DNA of 64,000 nucleotides from CAYOEV01 sp964403075 (GTDB lineage Bacteria > Bacteroidota > Bacteroidia > Cytophagales > Cyclobacteriaceae), in contig CAYOEV010000001.1 in assembly GCA_964403075.1 (NCBI GenBank), positions 186,001-250,000 on the forward strand, in the 5' to 3' direction. Below, in pieces: positions 34,501 to 42,377 of this stretch. Under the pieces are notes generated by a model, which was given only the letters and a program-made list of their open reading frames with translations, was not told where the DNA came from and made no database searches. The first letter of the stretch is position 1. Each line of letters begins with the position of its first letter. The position numbers were made by a program, and so were the translations under genes.

Positions 34501-36333
34501 CCTGACTGCATTGTAGTAGAGGTAAGCACGTGCTTTTACTTTAATTCTGCCCTGAATTTGATCAAATGCCACGAACCCATAAAGATATAACTGTTTAATG
34601 GCCCCCTCAACAAGGGGTTTACTTACCTTCAATTCTTTCACCAAGGGGTCGTTCATCAGGTCATCTATGTAAAAGGTTTGGCGATTCTGATCGCGAGCGA
34701 ATCCTACCACCAGATCAATGGGATGAAACCTAAAGATGCCTTTCAAACGGTCATACCTCTCAGGAGAAAAATAATCGAGCGACTCGACGATGAGGGGCAA
34801 TTCCATCTTCCCATTTGATATGTCCAATGACACCTGTTGTGTCTTCATATCCCATCGTATGATATCTGCCGCCACATCAACCTTGAAAAAAGTGGAGCGA
34901 AATGGTGTAATATTTTGTTTTTTTGTTTTGTAAGCCACAAAATATTGATCCTCAAGGTGGTAGCTCATGACCACCGAAGGGTGATATACAGAGTCACTCC
35001 CATGTACAATGGCTATCATGGCATCTTGCGCGCTCAACATAGAGTCACCCAACACAAAATCACCTGAGATCAGATGTATTTCCTGTCCCGCCTCATTTTT
35101 TATGTACAGCGTTCCCCGTTTACCTGAAAGTGCACGACCGTAAAACTGTTGTCCTCTAATTTCAAGCCCCCCTACGTAGCGCACTTGTTCGTTAATCTCT
35201 ACAGACAGATCATCATCCAAAGAAGCAAAAACAGGATAATTGGACAATTTTCCATTCAGCTTTCGTGTCGGACGGAATGTGAATTCTCCAAACACACCTC
35301 CCGGACTCAAACGTTCATTGAATAATTCAGCAAAGGGTGTTTGAAACCTGGTGGCTGTAGGCTGAAAAACAAACTTCCCAAGTTTAACCCGGGTACCCTC
35401 CATTTTATCGTATTCCCCTGGCCATTCAAAGGTGGCTGTCTCTCCTACAAATGTGCGTTCATCCAGTAAGTAATACCCGTTGGTCTTAGTAAACCGATTG
35501 GAGTCATTCGGAGTGCGTATGAGTAAATTCGTTCTGTTCAATCTAACCAATGGCCCTTTGGCAGGCGGAATGAAGTAACTGTCCTGCTTTTTTTCCAGCA
35601 CCGTCGGGCCTACTGGCAATACATCTACCAGGGGCTGTTCGTTAGGAACGCCAAAAGGATCATCTTCGGTCCAATCCTCCGGCGCTGCAAACGGGTCCTC
35701 CTGAACGGCAAATGGGTCAGGGTCGTCGAAAGGGTCACCACCCGCCCATGGATTGATCTCCACGTTGAATGCAGTGTCCACCGCAAGGGGCACTTCTTCT
35801 ACCATTTTTTCCGGCAAATTAGATGCTTCGACCTCCATGTCTGCCACCTCAAAGGTGTACGTACCCCCCTTTGCCTGAACCGTAAACTTAGGCTCATAAG
35901 CGAGGTAGCGACGCGCAAAAAACAAGTTCAGACCGTACAAAAAGGATCGGTAAGAAGACCTGGACAGGTATTCGAGAGATTGTTCATTTACAGCAAGAAC
36001 GCCATTCAGCTGTTTTGCATCCAGTCTCTCTTGCGCCTGGGCGTATGCCAGATAGGCAAAGAGATTCCAGAAATCCGGCATATTGTCATATCCTTTAAGC
36101 CACATTTCATGCCCAATGGTGGCGATCTTTTCTCGCTGTGCTCCTGTCCACTCATTCTGCCAGGCATTCTTGAAATCATAGCTGACCTTAAAAGCAGCCT
36201 CGTTGTTGAGCGATTCTATGTACCGGACGGCCTGCCCATAAAATTGTGATGGGTCCTCTGGATACGACTGCGCGCGCAGTTCAAGCTGAAAAAATGCAAG
36301 AAGGGAGAACCAAACAACAATCCGCAATTCCAT
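31501..36333 (-). CDS. Giant exported beta-repeat protein of unknown function
   Basis: A 1610-residue protein that I do not recognise as any characterised family. It has a signal peptide (residues 1-22, ending ELRAQ). A helical N-terminal region (about 25-145) follows, then an acidic Pro/Phe/Asp-rich segment (about 196-236) with repeated DPF units (DPFDDPDPF, EDPFAAPED, DDPFGVP). A very long beta-strand-rich body (about 250-1420) has recurring modules such as FQPTATRFQTPF, LYIKNEAGQEIHLISGDF and GEGKIDFLTATLYSDDF. These resemble OstA/AsmA-like repetitive grooves, but only loosely. The C-terminal 190 residues (HNSSKIGISNLGKNDINAQ) form a separate domain with an acidic end. It has no OmpA domain, T9SS tail or lipobox. 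It follows uvrA-tpiA-prmA by 20 nt. Confidence 0.85.
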   Translation of the reverse strand: MELRIVVWFSLLAFFQLELRAQSYPEDPSQFYGQAVRYIESLNNEAAFKVSYDFKNAWQNEWTGAQREKIATIGHEMWLKGYDNMPDFWNLFAYLAYAQAQERLDAKQLNGVLAVNEQSLEYLSRSSYRSFLYGLNLFFARRYLAYEPKFTVQAKGGTYTFEVADMEVEASNLPEKMVEEVPLAVDTAFNVEINPWAGGDPFDDPDPFAVQEDPFAAPEDWTEDDPFGVPNEQPLVDVLPVGPTVLEKKQDSYFIPPAKGPLVRLNRTNLLIRTPNDSNRFTKTNGYYLLDERTFVGETATFEWPGEYDKMEGTRVKLGKFVFQPTATRFQTPFAELFNERLSPGGVFGEFTFRPTRKLNGKLSNYPVFASLDDDLSVEINEQVRYVGGLEIRGQQFYGRALSGKRGTLYIKNEAGQEIHLISGDFVLGDSMLSAQDAMIAIVHGSDSVYHPSVVMSYHLEDQYFVAYKTKKQNITPFRSTFFKVDVAADIIRWDMKTQQVSLDISNGKMELPLIVESLDYFSPERYDRLKGIFRFHPIDLVVGFARDQNRQTFYIDDLMNDPLVKELKVSKPLVEGAIKQLYLYGFVAFDQIQGRIKVKARAYLYYNAVRKMQDHDYFYVEGLSPDSTNAVWSLDSGQMVIRGVQSFSLVKGYKVKIEPDHGKLTLMKNRSFLMDGEVEAGDFIYDGRNFEFDYDAFSINMAEIDSMRLNVLLADSVAESSTGEQRMELNNNISSTAGTLFLEMPDNKSSNRDNKKYPLFTTDSDAVVYFDGPEILNGAYDRTVKFILPPFEVDSIDREAGDSFAFDGQFVSGGMFPKFTETLTIQPDRSLGFVHQIPGEGYNLYETEARTYDRIRLSNDGLRGEGKIDFLTATLYSDDFIYYPDSVTSMGNGGAIREGDYRGVSYPEAIFGAYDMHWMPRKDSMYIRNVDAPFKFYQSTAELDGEMNITTKGVFGEGTMHTRGAISTSDDYTFSQYAFTARNAHFEIATDNPEKPAMEGENIELNFDLASEVAAIRPEQRGYAALSFPYAQMKTSITQAVWDLPNGIVTMTKPEQVAIEDSYFYSERPELDSLVFSGRQAVYDIDSYDLTVEGIPYIVVADSKIIPEENRTTIRENSQLQPFDNATIVIDTLNGYHTLTNGNIKINSRNSFEGSAYYLVAFGEDTFQIRFDSFELKEVPVSPKEWRLMTVSGGEVAEAQNLKIAPGFYYKGSVEMFAYKEALELSGSVRMDVQNLKNRDLWIPYDRKNQQVRPHVPIENAIFDSGQKAIAGIQIAEAGHLYATFLEPREEGGDKDFFRAYGDLSYEEATGTYLIETSSKSAGAYAGHSMFYNDLTSEVLFEGPVSFFDDATEGLKINASVSGSTNKRNEKYTLDAFLSLSVDLPASLLDVQSRSAIEAIERLGAPPANEVTDDLLYKLANIIGEKETKRYKDRTLEDYVPLINASKELNKAFVISGVRLEWDPGLKTWHNSSKIGISNLGKNDINAQVNGFLEIGKDDVGADLLSLFLEFAPDVWIYLGYTKNNLVFYSSNKEVNDIVASKSNLGKEKPGELLFVLGEVNEVTNYINDFRSRYLGINEPYQLLFPSDTAFGDGFSKDLPFEEEDNDGF

Positions 36334-36353
36334 TTGTCAATAAAACTAGTCAA

Positions 36354-37181
36354 TCAACTTCGCAAAAATTGTGCGCATATCCATTCATTCTTCCCTTCAC
36401 TTTTTTGGAAACTCAGCCCTACACGTTCGGCAGCTGCTTGAATTTGACCAAGATCTTCCACTAATATACCTGAAATCAAAAGCCATCCATCTGCCTTTAA
36501 ACGATTGTGCATCTCCTCCATTGCCCCAAGCAGAACGTTCCGGTTGATATTGGCCAGTATGCCACCAAATGTCTTTGGTGACCGTAATTCTACGATGTCT
36601 GCCAATTCGGCCTTTGTTTTGTTACATCCATTCAACGTAAAATTTTCCATACTATTTTCAATGCACCAGGGATCTTTATCGATTGCCAAAATAGATTGGG
36701 CTCCTCTTTTTTCAGCCATTACCGCCAAAACTCCAGTGCCCGTACCATAATCCAGAACATCTCTCCCCTCATGGGGTAAATCCATTTGCGCATTCAACAT
36801 CAAGTAGGTGGTTGCGTGGTGACCGGTTCCGAAAGACATTTTTGGGTTGATGACCAACTCATAATCAAATTCTGGACGCGGTGAATGAAAACTTGCCCGT
36901 ACCAAACATTTTTCATTAACAACAATGGGCTCATAAGCCTCCTCCCAGGCCTTATTCCAGTTGATCTTTTGAATTTCCACCCACTCCAGATTTATAATAC
37001 GGTATCTGACCAGCTTATTTTTAATGAAGTCTATATCCAACTCCATTTCGGTGTAGGCCGTAAGCCCGTCATCGTGTTCTTCAAAAGTTTCGATGGCATC
37101 CAATAAGGATAGCTCGGCGATGATCAAATCTTTATCGCTAGAATTACATTGAATTCGAAGACCGTACCAGCGTGTATTCAT
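36354..37181 (-). CDS. prmA: Ribosomal protein L11 methyltransferase
   Basis: A 275-residue SAM-dependent enzyme that trimethylates L11. NPKMSFGTGHHATTYLML (about residues 118-135) and VLDYGTGTGVLAVMAEKRGA (in parts, about 145-164) are family motifs, followed by GGILANINRNVLL, the catalytic NxNxxxL-type segment. The N-terminal third is the L11-recognition domain. It shares one base with tpiA (TAATG). The organism's uvrA-tpiA-prmA order suggests an operon of convenience rather than a pathway. Confidence 0.93.
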   Translation of the reverse strand: MNTRWYGLRIQCNSSDKDLIIAELSLLDAIETFEEHDDGLTAYTEMELDIDFIKNKLVRYRIINLEWVEIQKINWNKAWEEAYEPIVVNEKCLVRASFHSPRPEFDYELVINPKMSFGTGHHATTYLMLNAQMDLPHEGRDVLDYGTGTGVLAVMAEKRGAQSILAIDKDPWCIENSMENFTLNGCNKTKAELADIVELRSPKTFGGILANINRNVLLGAMEEMHNRLKADGWLLISGILVEDLGQIQAAAERVGLSFQKSEGKNEWICAQFLRS

Positions 37182-37933
37182 TAAAAGGACTTGGCAATGT
37201 CGATGAAATCCCTGGCCTTCAGGCTGGCCCCACCTACCAATGCGCCATCCACATCAGGCATCTTAAATAATTCAGCTGCATTTTGAGCGTTGACACTTCC
37301 CCCGTAGAGTAAAGATAAATCGGACAAACTTTCATCTTTTTGACCCAGCCAGCTTCTAATGGTCGCATGCATCTCCTGCACTTGAGCTGAAGTAGCCGTT
37401 TGTCCGGTACCGATCGCCCAAATCGGCTCATAAGCAATAATCATTTTTCGGATGTCTGAAACATCCAACTGGCCCAGTGTCTGTTCAAGCTGTTTAAGCA
37501 CATATTCAGCCTGCCCTTGATGGTTACGTACTTCCTGAGGTTCGCCACAACAAAAAACTACCTGTAAGCCAGCTTGGTGTGCCAATTGAATTTTTTCTAA
37601 TAAAATACTGTCTCCTTCCTGATATAGTTGCCGCCTCTCGCTGTGCCCGATAAGCACGGCCGTGGCACCACAACTACCCAGCATCATTGCGGAGACTTCA
37701 CCGGTGTATGGCCCGGATAAATGATTCGCACAATTTTGAGCACCCACACGTACAGAAGAATTTTTCAGGAGCCCTACCATGGTTTCAATATGTGTAAAGG
37801 GTGGGAACAACATCACATCCACGGATGCGTCGACCTCGTCTTCAGCCATGGCCATAATTTCTGATGCCAATGCTATACCTGATTTAAAATCGGTGTTCAT
37901 TTTCCAGTTTCCTGCTACAATTTTTTTACTCAT
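37181..37933 (-). CDS. tpiA: Triosephosphate isomerase
   Basis: A 250-residue glycolytic enzyme interconverting dihydroxyacetone phosphate and glyceraldehyde 3-phosphate. All catalytic segments are present: GNWKMN with the catalytic Lys (residue 11), IGHSERR with the His, AYEPIWAIGTG with the Glu, and the phosphate-binding YGGSVNAQN. Length is normal. It overlaps uvrA by ATGA and prmA by one base, so all three are translationally coupled. Confidence 0.97.
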   Translation of the reverse strand: MSKKIVAGNWKMNTDFKSGIALASEIMAMAEDEVDASVDVMLFPPFTHIETMVGLLKNSSVRVGAQNCANHLSGPYTGEVSAMMLGSCGATAVLIGHSERRQLYQEGDSILLEKIQLAHQAGLQVVFCCGEPQEVRNHQGQAEYVLKQLEQTLGQLDVSDIRKMIIAYEPIWAIGTGQTATSAQVQEMHATIRSWLGQKDESLSDLSLLYGGSVNAQNAAELFKMPDVDGALVGGASLKARDFIDIAKSF

Positions 37934-40704
37934 AGTTTTCCTTTTAAAAAATCGGCCGTGTGGTTATGATCAAGGTTCACCAACTGTTCAGGTGTACCCT
38001 CAAAGCAAATATAGCCCCCACCATCACCCCCTTCCGGACCGAGATCAATAATCCAGTCGGCACATTTGATCATCTCTGTGTTGTGTTCAATAATCACTAA
38101 GCTGTGACCCTGATCAACTAAAGCATTGAGTGCCTCCAGAAGTTTTCGAATGTCGTGAATGTGTAGTCCTGTGGTGGGCTCATCGAAGATGAATAAAATA
38201 TGACCCTTTTGACCTTGGGCATTCTTTCCCAAGAATGAAGCCAATTTCACCCGTTGCGCCTCACCACCACTTAAGGTGCTGGACGACTGACCTAGCTTCA
38301 CATAACCCAATCCCACATCAAACAGTGGTTCTAGTCGATTGACAATGGGCCCTTTTTCTTTAAAAAAAGTCATCGCTTCGTCAATAGAAAGGTCTAGCAC
38401 CTCTGCAATGTTTAGCCCCTGATATTTGACTTCCAATATCTCTTTTTTAAACCTGGCACCTTTACAACTCTCGCATGGTAGATGGATATCTGCCATGAAT
38501 TGCATTTCTATTTTCACAGTACCTTCACCATCGCAGGTTTCACACCGACCACCGTCTACATTAAACGAAAAATGTGCCGGCTTGAAGCCATTCTTTTTTG
38601 AAATCTCTTGCTCGGCAAACAATTGCCGGATGCCATCATATGCCTTTACATAAGTTACTGGATTGGATCTTGAGCTTTTACCGATTGGATTTTGATCAAC
38701 ATATTCCACCTGTGTCACCCGCTGATAATCCCCTGAGATCGTGGTGTGCTTTCCGGTGCTCCCTCCCCCCATACCCAACTGTTTGGAGAGGGCAGGGTGT
38801 AAAATCTTACGTACCAATGTGGATTTTCCGGATCCGCTCACGCCCGTGATTACAGTAAGCACACCCAGTGGAATGGATACATCTATGTTTTTCAAATTGT
38901 TTTCACGTGCCCCTATGATCTCCAATCGTTCATTGAACCCACGTCTTCGAGGTGGTACAGGAATCCGCTCGCCACCTGTTAGGTATTTTGCCGTGTGAGA
39001 GGCACTGCCAGCAAGGTTTGCGAAACTACCCTGAAAAACCAGTTCCCCACCATGGATGCCGGCATCCGGACCAATATCAATGATTTGATCTGCCGCACGA
39101 ATTACCTCCTCCTCATGCTCCACTACCAGCACCGAATTACCTAGATCTCGTAAGTGCTTCAATACACCGATTAATTGCTGCGTGTCTCGTGGATGGAGGC
39201 CTATACTCGGTTCGTCCAGGATGTACATGGAACCCACCAGTGCACTACCCAAGGAGGTGGCTAGTTTGATTCGCTGAAATTCACCACCGGAAAGTGTATT
39301 GGTCAAGCGATTAAGCGTCAGATAAGTGAGCCCAACCTGCGCCATGTAGCTCAGGCGATTGCGAATTTCTGCCAAAATTCTTCCAGCCACTTTCTCTTCA
39401 TATGCCGTTAGTGACAAATGATCGAAGAATTCTGACAACGCACTGATGGGCAACAACACCAGGTCGGTGATGGAGTGGCCATTAATCTTTACATAACCTG
39501 CATCTTTCCTCAAACGAGTTCCCCTGCAATCCGGGCAAACGGTTTTACCACGGTAACGGCTCAACATCACACGATATTGAATTTTATGCGTTTTGGCCGT
39601 TAAATAAGCGAAATATTCATTCAGCCCTTTAAAATCTTCTTTACCCCCCCATAGCAGTTGATATTCCTCCTCGCTGAGTTCAGCAATGGCTCGATGAATG
39701 GGAAAACCCCAGAGAATCCCTTTCTTAAGTAATGGCTCCAGCCATCTGGTCATAGTTTCTGATCGCCAAGGAGCGATGGCGCCCTCATGAACCGACAGGT
39801 TTCGGTCCGGAATCACCAGATCGGGATCAATCCCCAGTATTTGTCCAAAACCCTCACAGGTTCGGCAAGCACCATAGGGATTGTTAAAAGTGAAAAAATT
39901 TACCGATGGCTCTTCGAATCGCATGCCTTCTGATTCAAACAAATCGGAAAATCCTTTCTTGCTGGATTCACCATAAACAATACAAGTGCCTTCCCCTTCG
40001 AAAAATGCTGTTTGGACAGAATCACTCAGGCGAAATTCAGTGTCTTCATCTTGTTGCACCACCAAACGGTCAATCAAAACATCCAATGACTTTGGTTTAG
40101 TCTCACCTTCCAACAACTCTTCTATGCGTCTGGGTTTTTCATCGACCATCACGCGGGTGTAACCCTTGCTCAACAAGATTTTCAATTCATCTCTTACCGG
40201 TCGCTTCACAATCAAGGGACAAGCAATCATTACCTTATGATCAGCACCCAACTGCATAACATAATCGACCACATCGGTAACGGTGTCCTTTTGCACCTTC
40301 TTTCCGCTATCAGGAGAATAGGTGATGCCTATTCTTGCAAAAAGCAATTTCATATAATCATAGATCTCGGTGGTGGTCCCCACTGTAGACCTGGGATTTC
40401 TTGTATTCACCTTTTGCTCAATGGAAATCGCTGGGGCCACCCCTTTGATGTATTCTACCTCCGGCTTTTCCATACGACCTAGGAACTGGCGCGCGTAGGA
40501 ACTCAGACTTTCCACATACTTCCGCTGCCCTTCAGCAAATAAGGTATCAAATGCCAGGGAAGACTTGCCAGAACCTGACAAACCGGTAATGACCACCAGC
40601 TGATCCCTTGGAATCCCAACAGATAGATCTTTTAAATTGTTGACGCGAGCACCTTTGATTACGATGTAGGATTTGGGGTCCAAAGAATCAATCTCCACTT
40701 TCAT
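37930..40704 (-). CDS. uvrA: Excinuclease ABC subunit A
   Basis: A 924-residue DNA damage sensor of nucleotide excision repair. It contains two ABC ATPase modules: Walker A GLSGSGKSSLA (about residue 41) and GVSGSGKSTLV (about 627), with signatures LSGGEFQRI and LSGGEAQRVKLA. The zinc-finger cysteine pairs are intact (CRTCEGFG, CPDCRG, CETCDGEG and CESCKG). Its size is normal. It is first in the minus-strand uvrA-tpiA-prmA unit, preceded by a TAnnTTTG motif 56 nt upstream. I looked for but did not find an SOS-type operator; Bacteroidota LexA sites vary, so absence means little. Confidence 0.97.
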   Translation of the reverse strand: MKVEIDSLDPKSYIVIKGARVNNLKDLSVGIPRDQLVVITGLSGSGKSSLAFDTLFAEGQRKYVESLSSYARQFLGRMEKPEVEYIKGVAPAISIEQKVNTRNPRSTVGTTTEIYDYMKLLFARIGITYSPDSGKKVQKDTVTDVVDYVMQLGADHKVMIACPLIVKRPVRDELKILLSKGYTRVMVDEKPRRIEELLEGETKPKSLDVLIDRLVVQQDEDTEFRLSDSVQTAFFEGEGTCIVYGESSKKGFSDLFESEGMRFEEPSVNFFTFNNPYGACRTCEGFGQILGIDPDLVIPDRNLSVHEGAIAPWRSETMTRWLEPLLKKGILWGFPIHRAIAELSEEEYQLLWGGKEDFKGLNEYFAYLTAKTHKIQYRVMLSRYRGKTVCPDCRGTRLRKDAGYVKINGHSITDLVLLPISALSEFFDHLSLTAYEEKVAGRILAEIRNRLSYMAQVGLTYLTLNRLTNTLSGGEFQRIKLATSLGSALVGSMYILDEPSIGLHPRDTQQLIGVLKHLRDLGNSVLVVEHEEEVIRAADQIIDIGPDAGIHGGELVFQGSFANLAGSASHTAKYLTGGERIPVPPRRRGFNERLEIIGARENNLKNIDVSIPLGVLTVITGVSGSGKSTLVRKILHPALSKQLGMGGGSTGKHTTISGDYQRVTQVEYVDQNPIGKSSRSNPVTYVKAYDGIRQLFAEQEISKKNGFKPAHFSFNVDGGRCETCDGEGTVKIEMQFMADIHLPCESCKGARFKKEILEVKYQGLNIAEVLDLSIDEAMTFFKEKGPIVNRLEPLFDVGLGYVKLGQSSSTLSGGEAQRVKLASFLGKNAQGQKGHILFIFDEPTTGLHIHDIRKLLEALNALVDQGHSLVIIEHNTEMIKCADWIIDLGPEGGDGGGYICFEGTPEQLVNLDHNHTADFLKGKL

Positions 40705-40759
40705 TAGGGGTATTTCTTTTATAATTGTACTAACAGTTGAAATTGAAATTCAGGACATG

Positions 40760-40767
40760 CAAAGGTA
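40760..40767 (-). promoter_or_regulatory. TAnnTTTG promoter element of uvrA
   Basis: TACCTTTG on the minus strand, 55 nt before the uvrA ATG, matches the -7 consensus exactly. It lies in the 175-bp divergent region shared with the ECF sigma gene. Confidence 0.5.
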
Positions 40768-40879
40768 GTTCCAAAGATTACTCCTGGTTAGATGGTACAT
40801 TTCATTGATTTAAAAGCGATTCTTTCATCCAAATTTACAATATGATATAGAGCTCTACGTTAACCAACTAGGTGTATAA

Positions 40880-41479
40880 ATGAATAGATCAAGTATGCAG
40901 GATGGACAGTTGCTGTCCCTCTACCAAAAAGGAAACGAAGAGGCCTTTGAAGATTTGGTGAACCGTCACAAAGATCGTGTTTACACAAGTATTTATTTAA
41001 TTGTCAAAGACAGATACCTCGCAGAGGATTTGATGCAGGAAACCTTTATTAAGGCGATCAAAACCATCAAATGCGGCAAATACAATGAGGAAGGTAAGTT
41101 TTTGCCTTGGATTCTTCGCATTGCGCACAATATGGCAATCGATCAATTCCGGAAAAATAAACGTTATCCTACCATAGTAATGGAGGATGGTGCCAACTTA
41201 TTCAATTGCCTTGACTTTGCCGAAGGAACTTTTGAGGATGATCAAATCAAACAAGACACTCACCAGTTATTGAAAATATGGATAAAAGAACTGCCTGATG
41301 CGCAACGGGAAGTCTTGGTCATGAGACATTACATGGACATGAGTTTTCAAGAAATAGCAGATGCCACAGATGTGAGCATCAACACAGCTTTGGGCAGAAT
41401 GCGTTATGCTTTGATAAACTTGAGAAAAAAAATGAACCAAAGTATGTTGGCTTATGATAAAAACCTCTACAAAAAATGA
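40880..41479 (+). CDS. ECF-type RNA polymerase sigma factor
   Basis: A 199-residue sigma-70-family protein with only regions 2 and 4. Region 2 is about residues 14-85: EAFEDLVNRHKDRVYTSIY, AEDLMQETFIKAI, PWILRIAHNMAIDQFR. Region 4 is about 135-190: LPDAQREVLVMRHYMDMSFQEIA, TALGRMRYALINLRK. It directs transcription of a specific regulon, usually for envelope stress or a cell-surface function in Bacteroidota. There is no classic anti-sigma/TonB-receptor locus next to it. Instead the gene overlaps a 78-codon gene by 26 nt, which may encode its regulator. Confidence 0.93.
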   Translation: MNRSSMQDGQLLSLYQKGNEEAFEDLVNRHKDRVYTSIYLIVKDRYLAEDLMQETFIKAIKTIKCGKYNEEGKFLPWILRIAHNMAIDQFRKNKRYPTIVMEDGANLFNCLDFAEGTFEDDQIKQDTHQLLKIWIKELPDAQREVLVMRHYMDMSFQEIADATDVSINTALGRMRYALINLRKKMNQSMLAYDKNLYKK

Positions 41480-41690
41480 CATCGTAAAATGGATCTACGG
41501 CGACCCAAGCGACGCAGCTATTAGAAAAACCCCGTCAGATCATCTCGGCCTGTCAGATGAAATCATCGACGAAGTGCAGGCATTTCGCAAGGTGCAACGT
41601 GCACTTTCCAAATTCCAACTTTCAGCACCAGATGGTTCCGTAAAAAGGATAATGGAGGCTTCCCGGAAGGAGGCAGCGGAATCCGCTTGA
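41454..41690 (+). CDS. Small protein overlapping the sigma-factor gene, candidate sigma regulator
   Basis: A 78-residue soluble protein with no recognised domain. It begins inside the last nine codons of the ECF sigma gene in another frame (ATG 41454, MIKTSTKNDIVKWIYGD). It contains an acidic N-terminal half and a basic, helical C-terminal half (VQAFRKVQRALSKFQLS). It is a real gene rather than a shadow because its coding part extends 211 nt past the sigma gene with no competing frame, and because the overlap implies coupled expression. A role as a small soluble anti-sigma or co-factor is inference from position alone. Confidence 0.65.
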   Translation: MIKTSTKNDIVKWIYGDPSDAAIRKTPSDHLGLSDEIIDEVQAFRKVQRALSKFQLSAPDGSVKRIMEASRKEAAESA

Positions 41691-41720
41691 AACAAACGGT
41701 GAATTGTCTACTTTTGATGA

Positions 41721-42377
41721 ATGACGAGAAAAGAGCGTTACTTGGCGTTTATCAACCATTTCTCAGCGCATCAACCGACACCTGAAACAGAATTAACCTA
41801 TCGCACACCATTTGAATTGCTGGTGGCGGTGGTGCTGAGTGCGCAGTGCACGGACAAGCGGGTCAATTTGGTAACTAAGGATTTGTTTCAGGTCTACCCC
41901 ACTGCGGAGCGCATGGCTACTGCCAACTTTGACAAGCTATTTCCCTTTATCAAAAGCATTTCCTATCCCAACAATAAGACCAGGCATCTGCTTGGATTAA
42001 GTAAAATGCTGGTCGACAGATACAATGGCATGGTACCGGAAACCCGGGAAGACCTACAAAAATTACCTGGTGTAGGTAGAAAGACTGCAAATGTTGTCAC
42101 ATCAGTTTTATTCGAGCAGCCAGCCATGGCTGTAGATACCCATGTATTTCGGGTCTCCAAACGTATAGGTCTGGTAAATCAAAATGCCAAAACCCCACTA
42201 GCAGTTGAAAAACAATTGATGCGTCATATCCCAGAACCATTTGTGCACAAAGCCCATCATTGGTTAATTCTCCATGGTCGTTATACTTGCGTGGCACGGA
42301 GCCCTAAGTGTGAAAACTGTCCATTGGCCAATTTTTGTCGATATTATTCAAAGCACGTATTGCCTGATGTCGCCTAA
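41721..42377 (+). CDS. nth: Endonuclease III
   Basis: A 218-residue bifunctional DNA glycosylase/AP lyase for oxidised pyrimidines. The helix-hairpin-helix LPGVGRKTANVV (about residues 114-125) carries the catalytic Lys, and AVDTHVFRV (about 135) the catalytic Asp. Four C-terminal cysteines in C-6-C-2-C-5-C spacing (about 194-210) bind the iron-sulfur cluster. It starts 30 nt after the small gene downstream of the sigma factor. Its last 11 nt overlap the glycosyltransferase start. Confidence 0.95.
   Translation: MTRKERYLAFINHFSAHQPTPETELTYRTPFELLVAVVLSAQCTDKRVNLVTKDLFQVYPTAERMATANFDKLFPFIKSISYPNNKTRHLLGLSKMLVDRYNGMVPETREDLQKLPGVGRKTANVVTSVLFEQPAMAVDTHVFRVSKRIGLVNQNAKTPLAVEKQLMRHIPEPFVHKAHHWLILHGRYTCVARSPKCENCPLANFCRYYSKHVLPDVA

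Noticed and set aside
42274..42366. 31-codon N-terminal extension of the glycosyltransferase into nth
   Set aside because: The extension would read through the coding 3' end of nth out of frame and has no similarity to the family's N-terminus.
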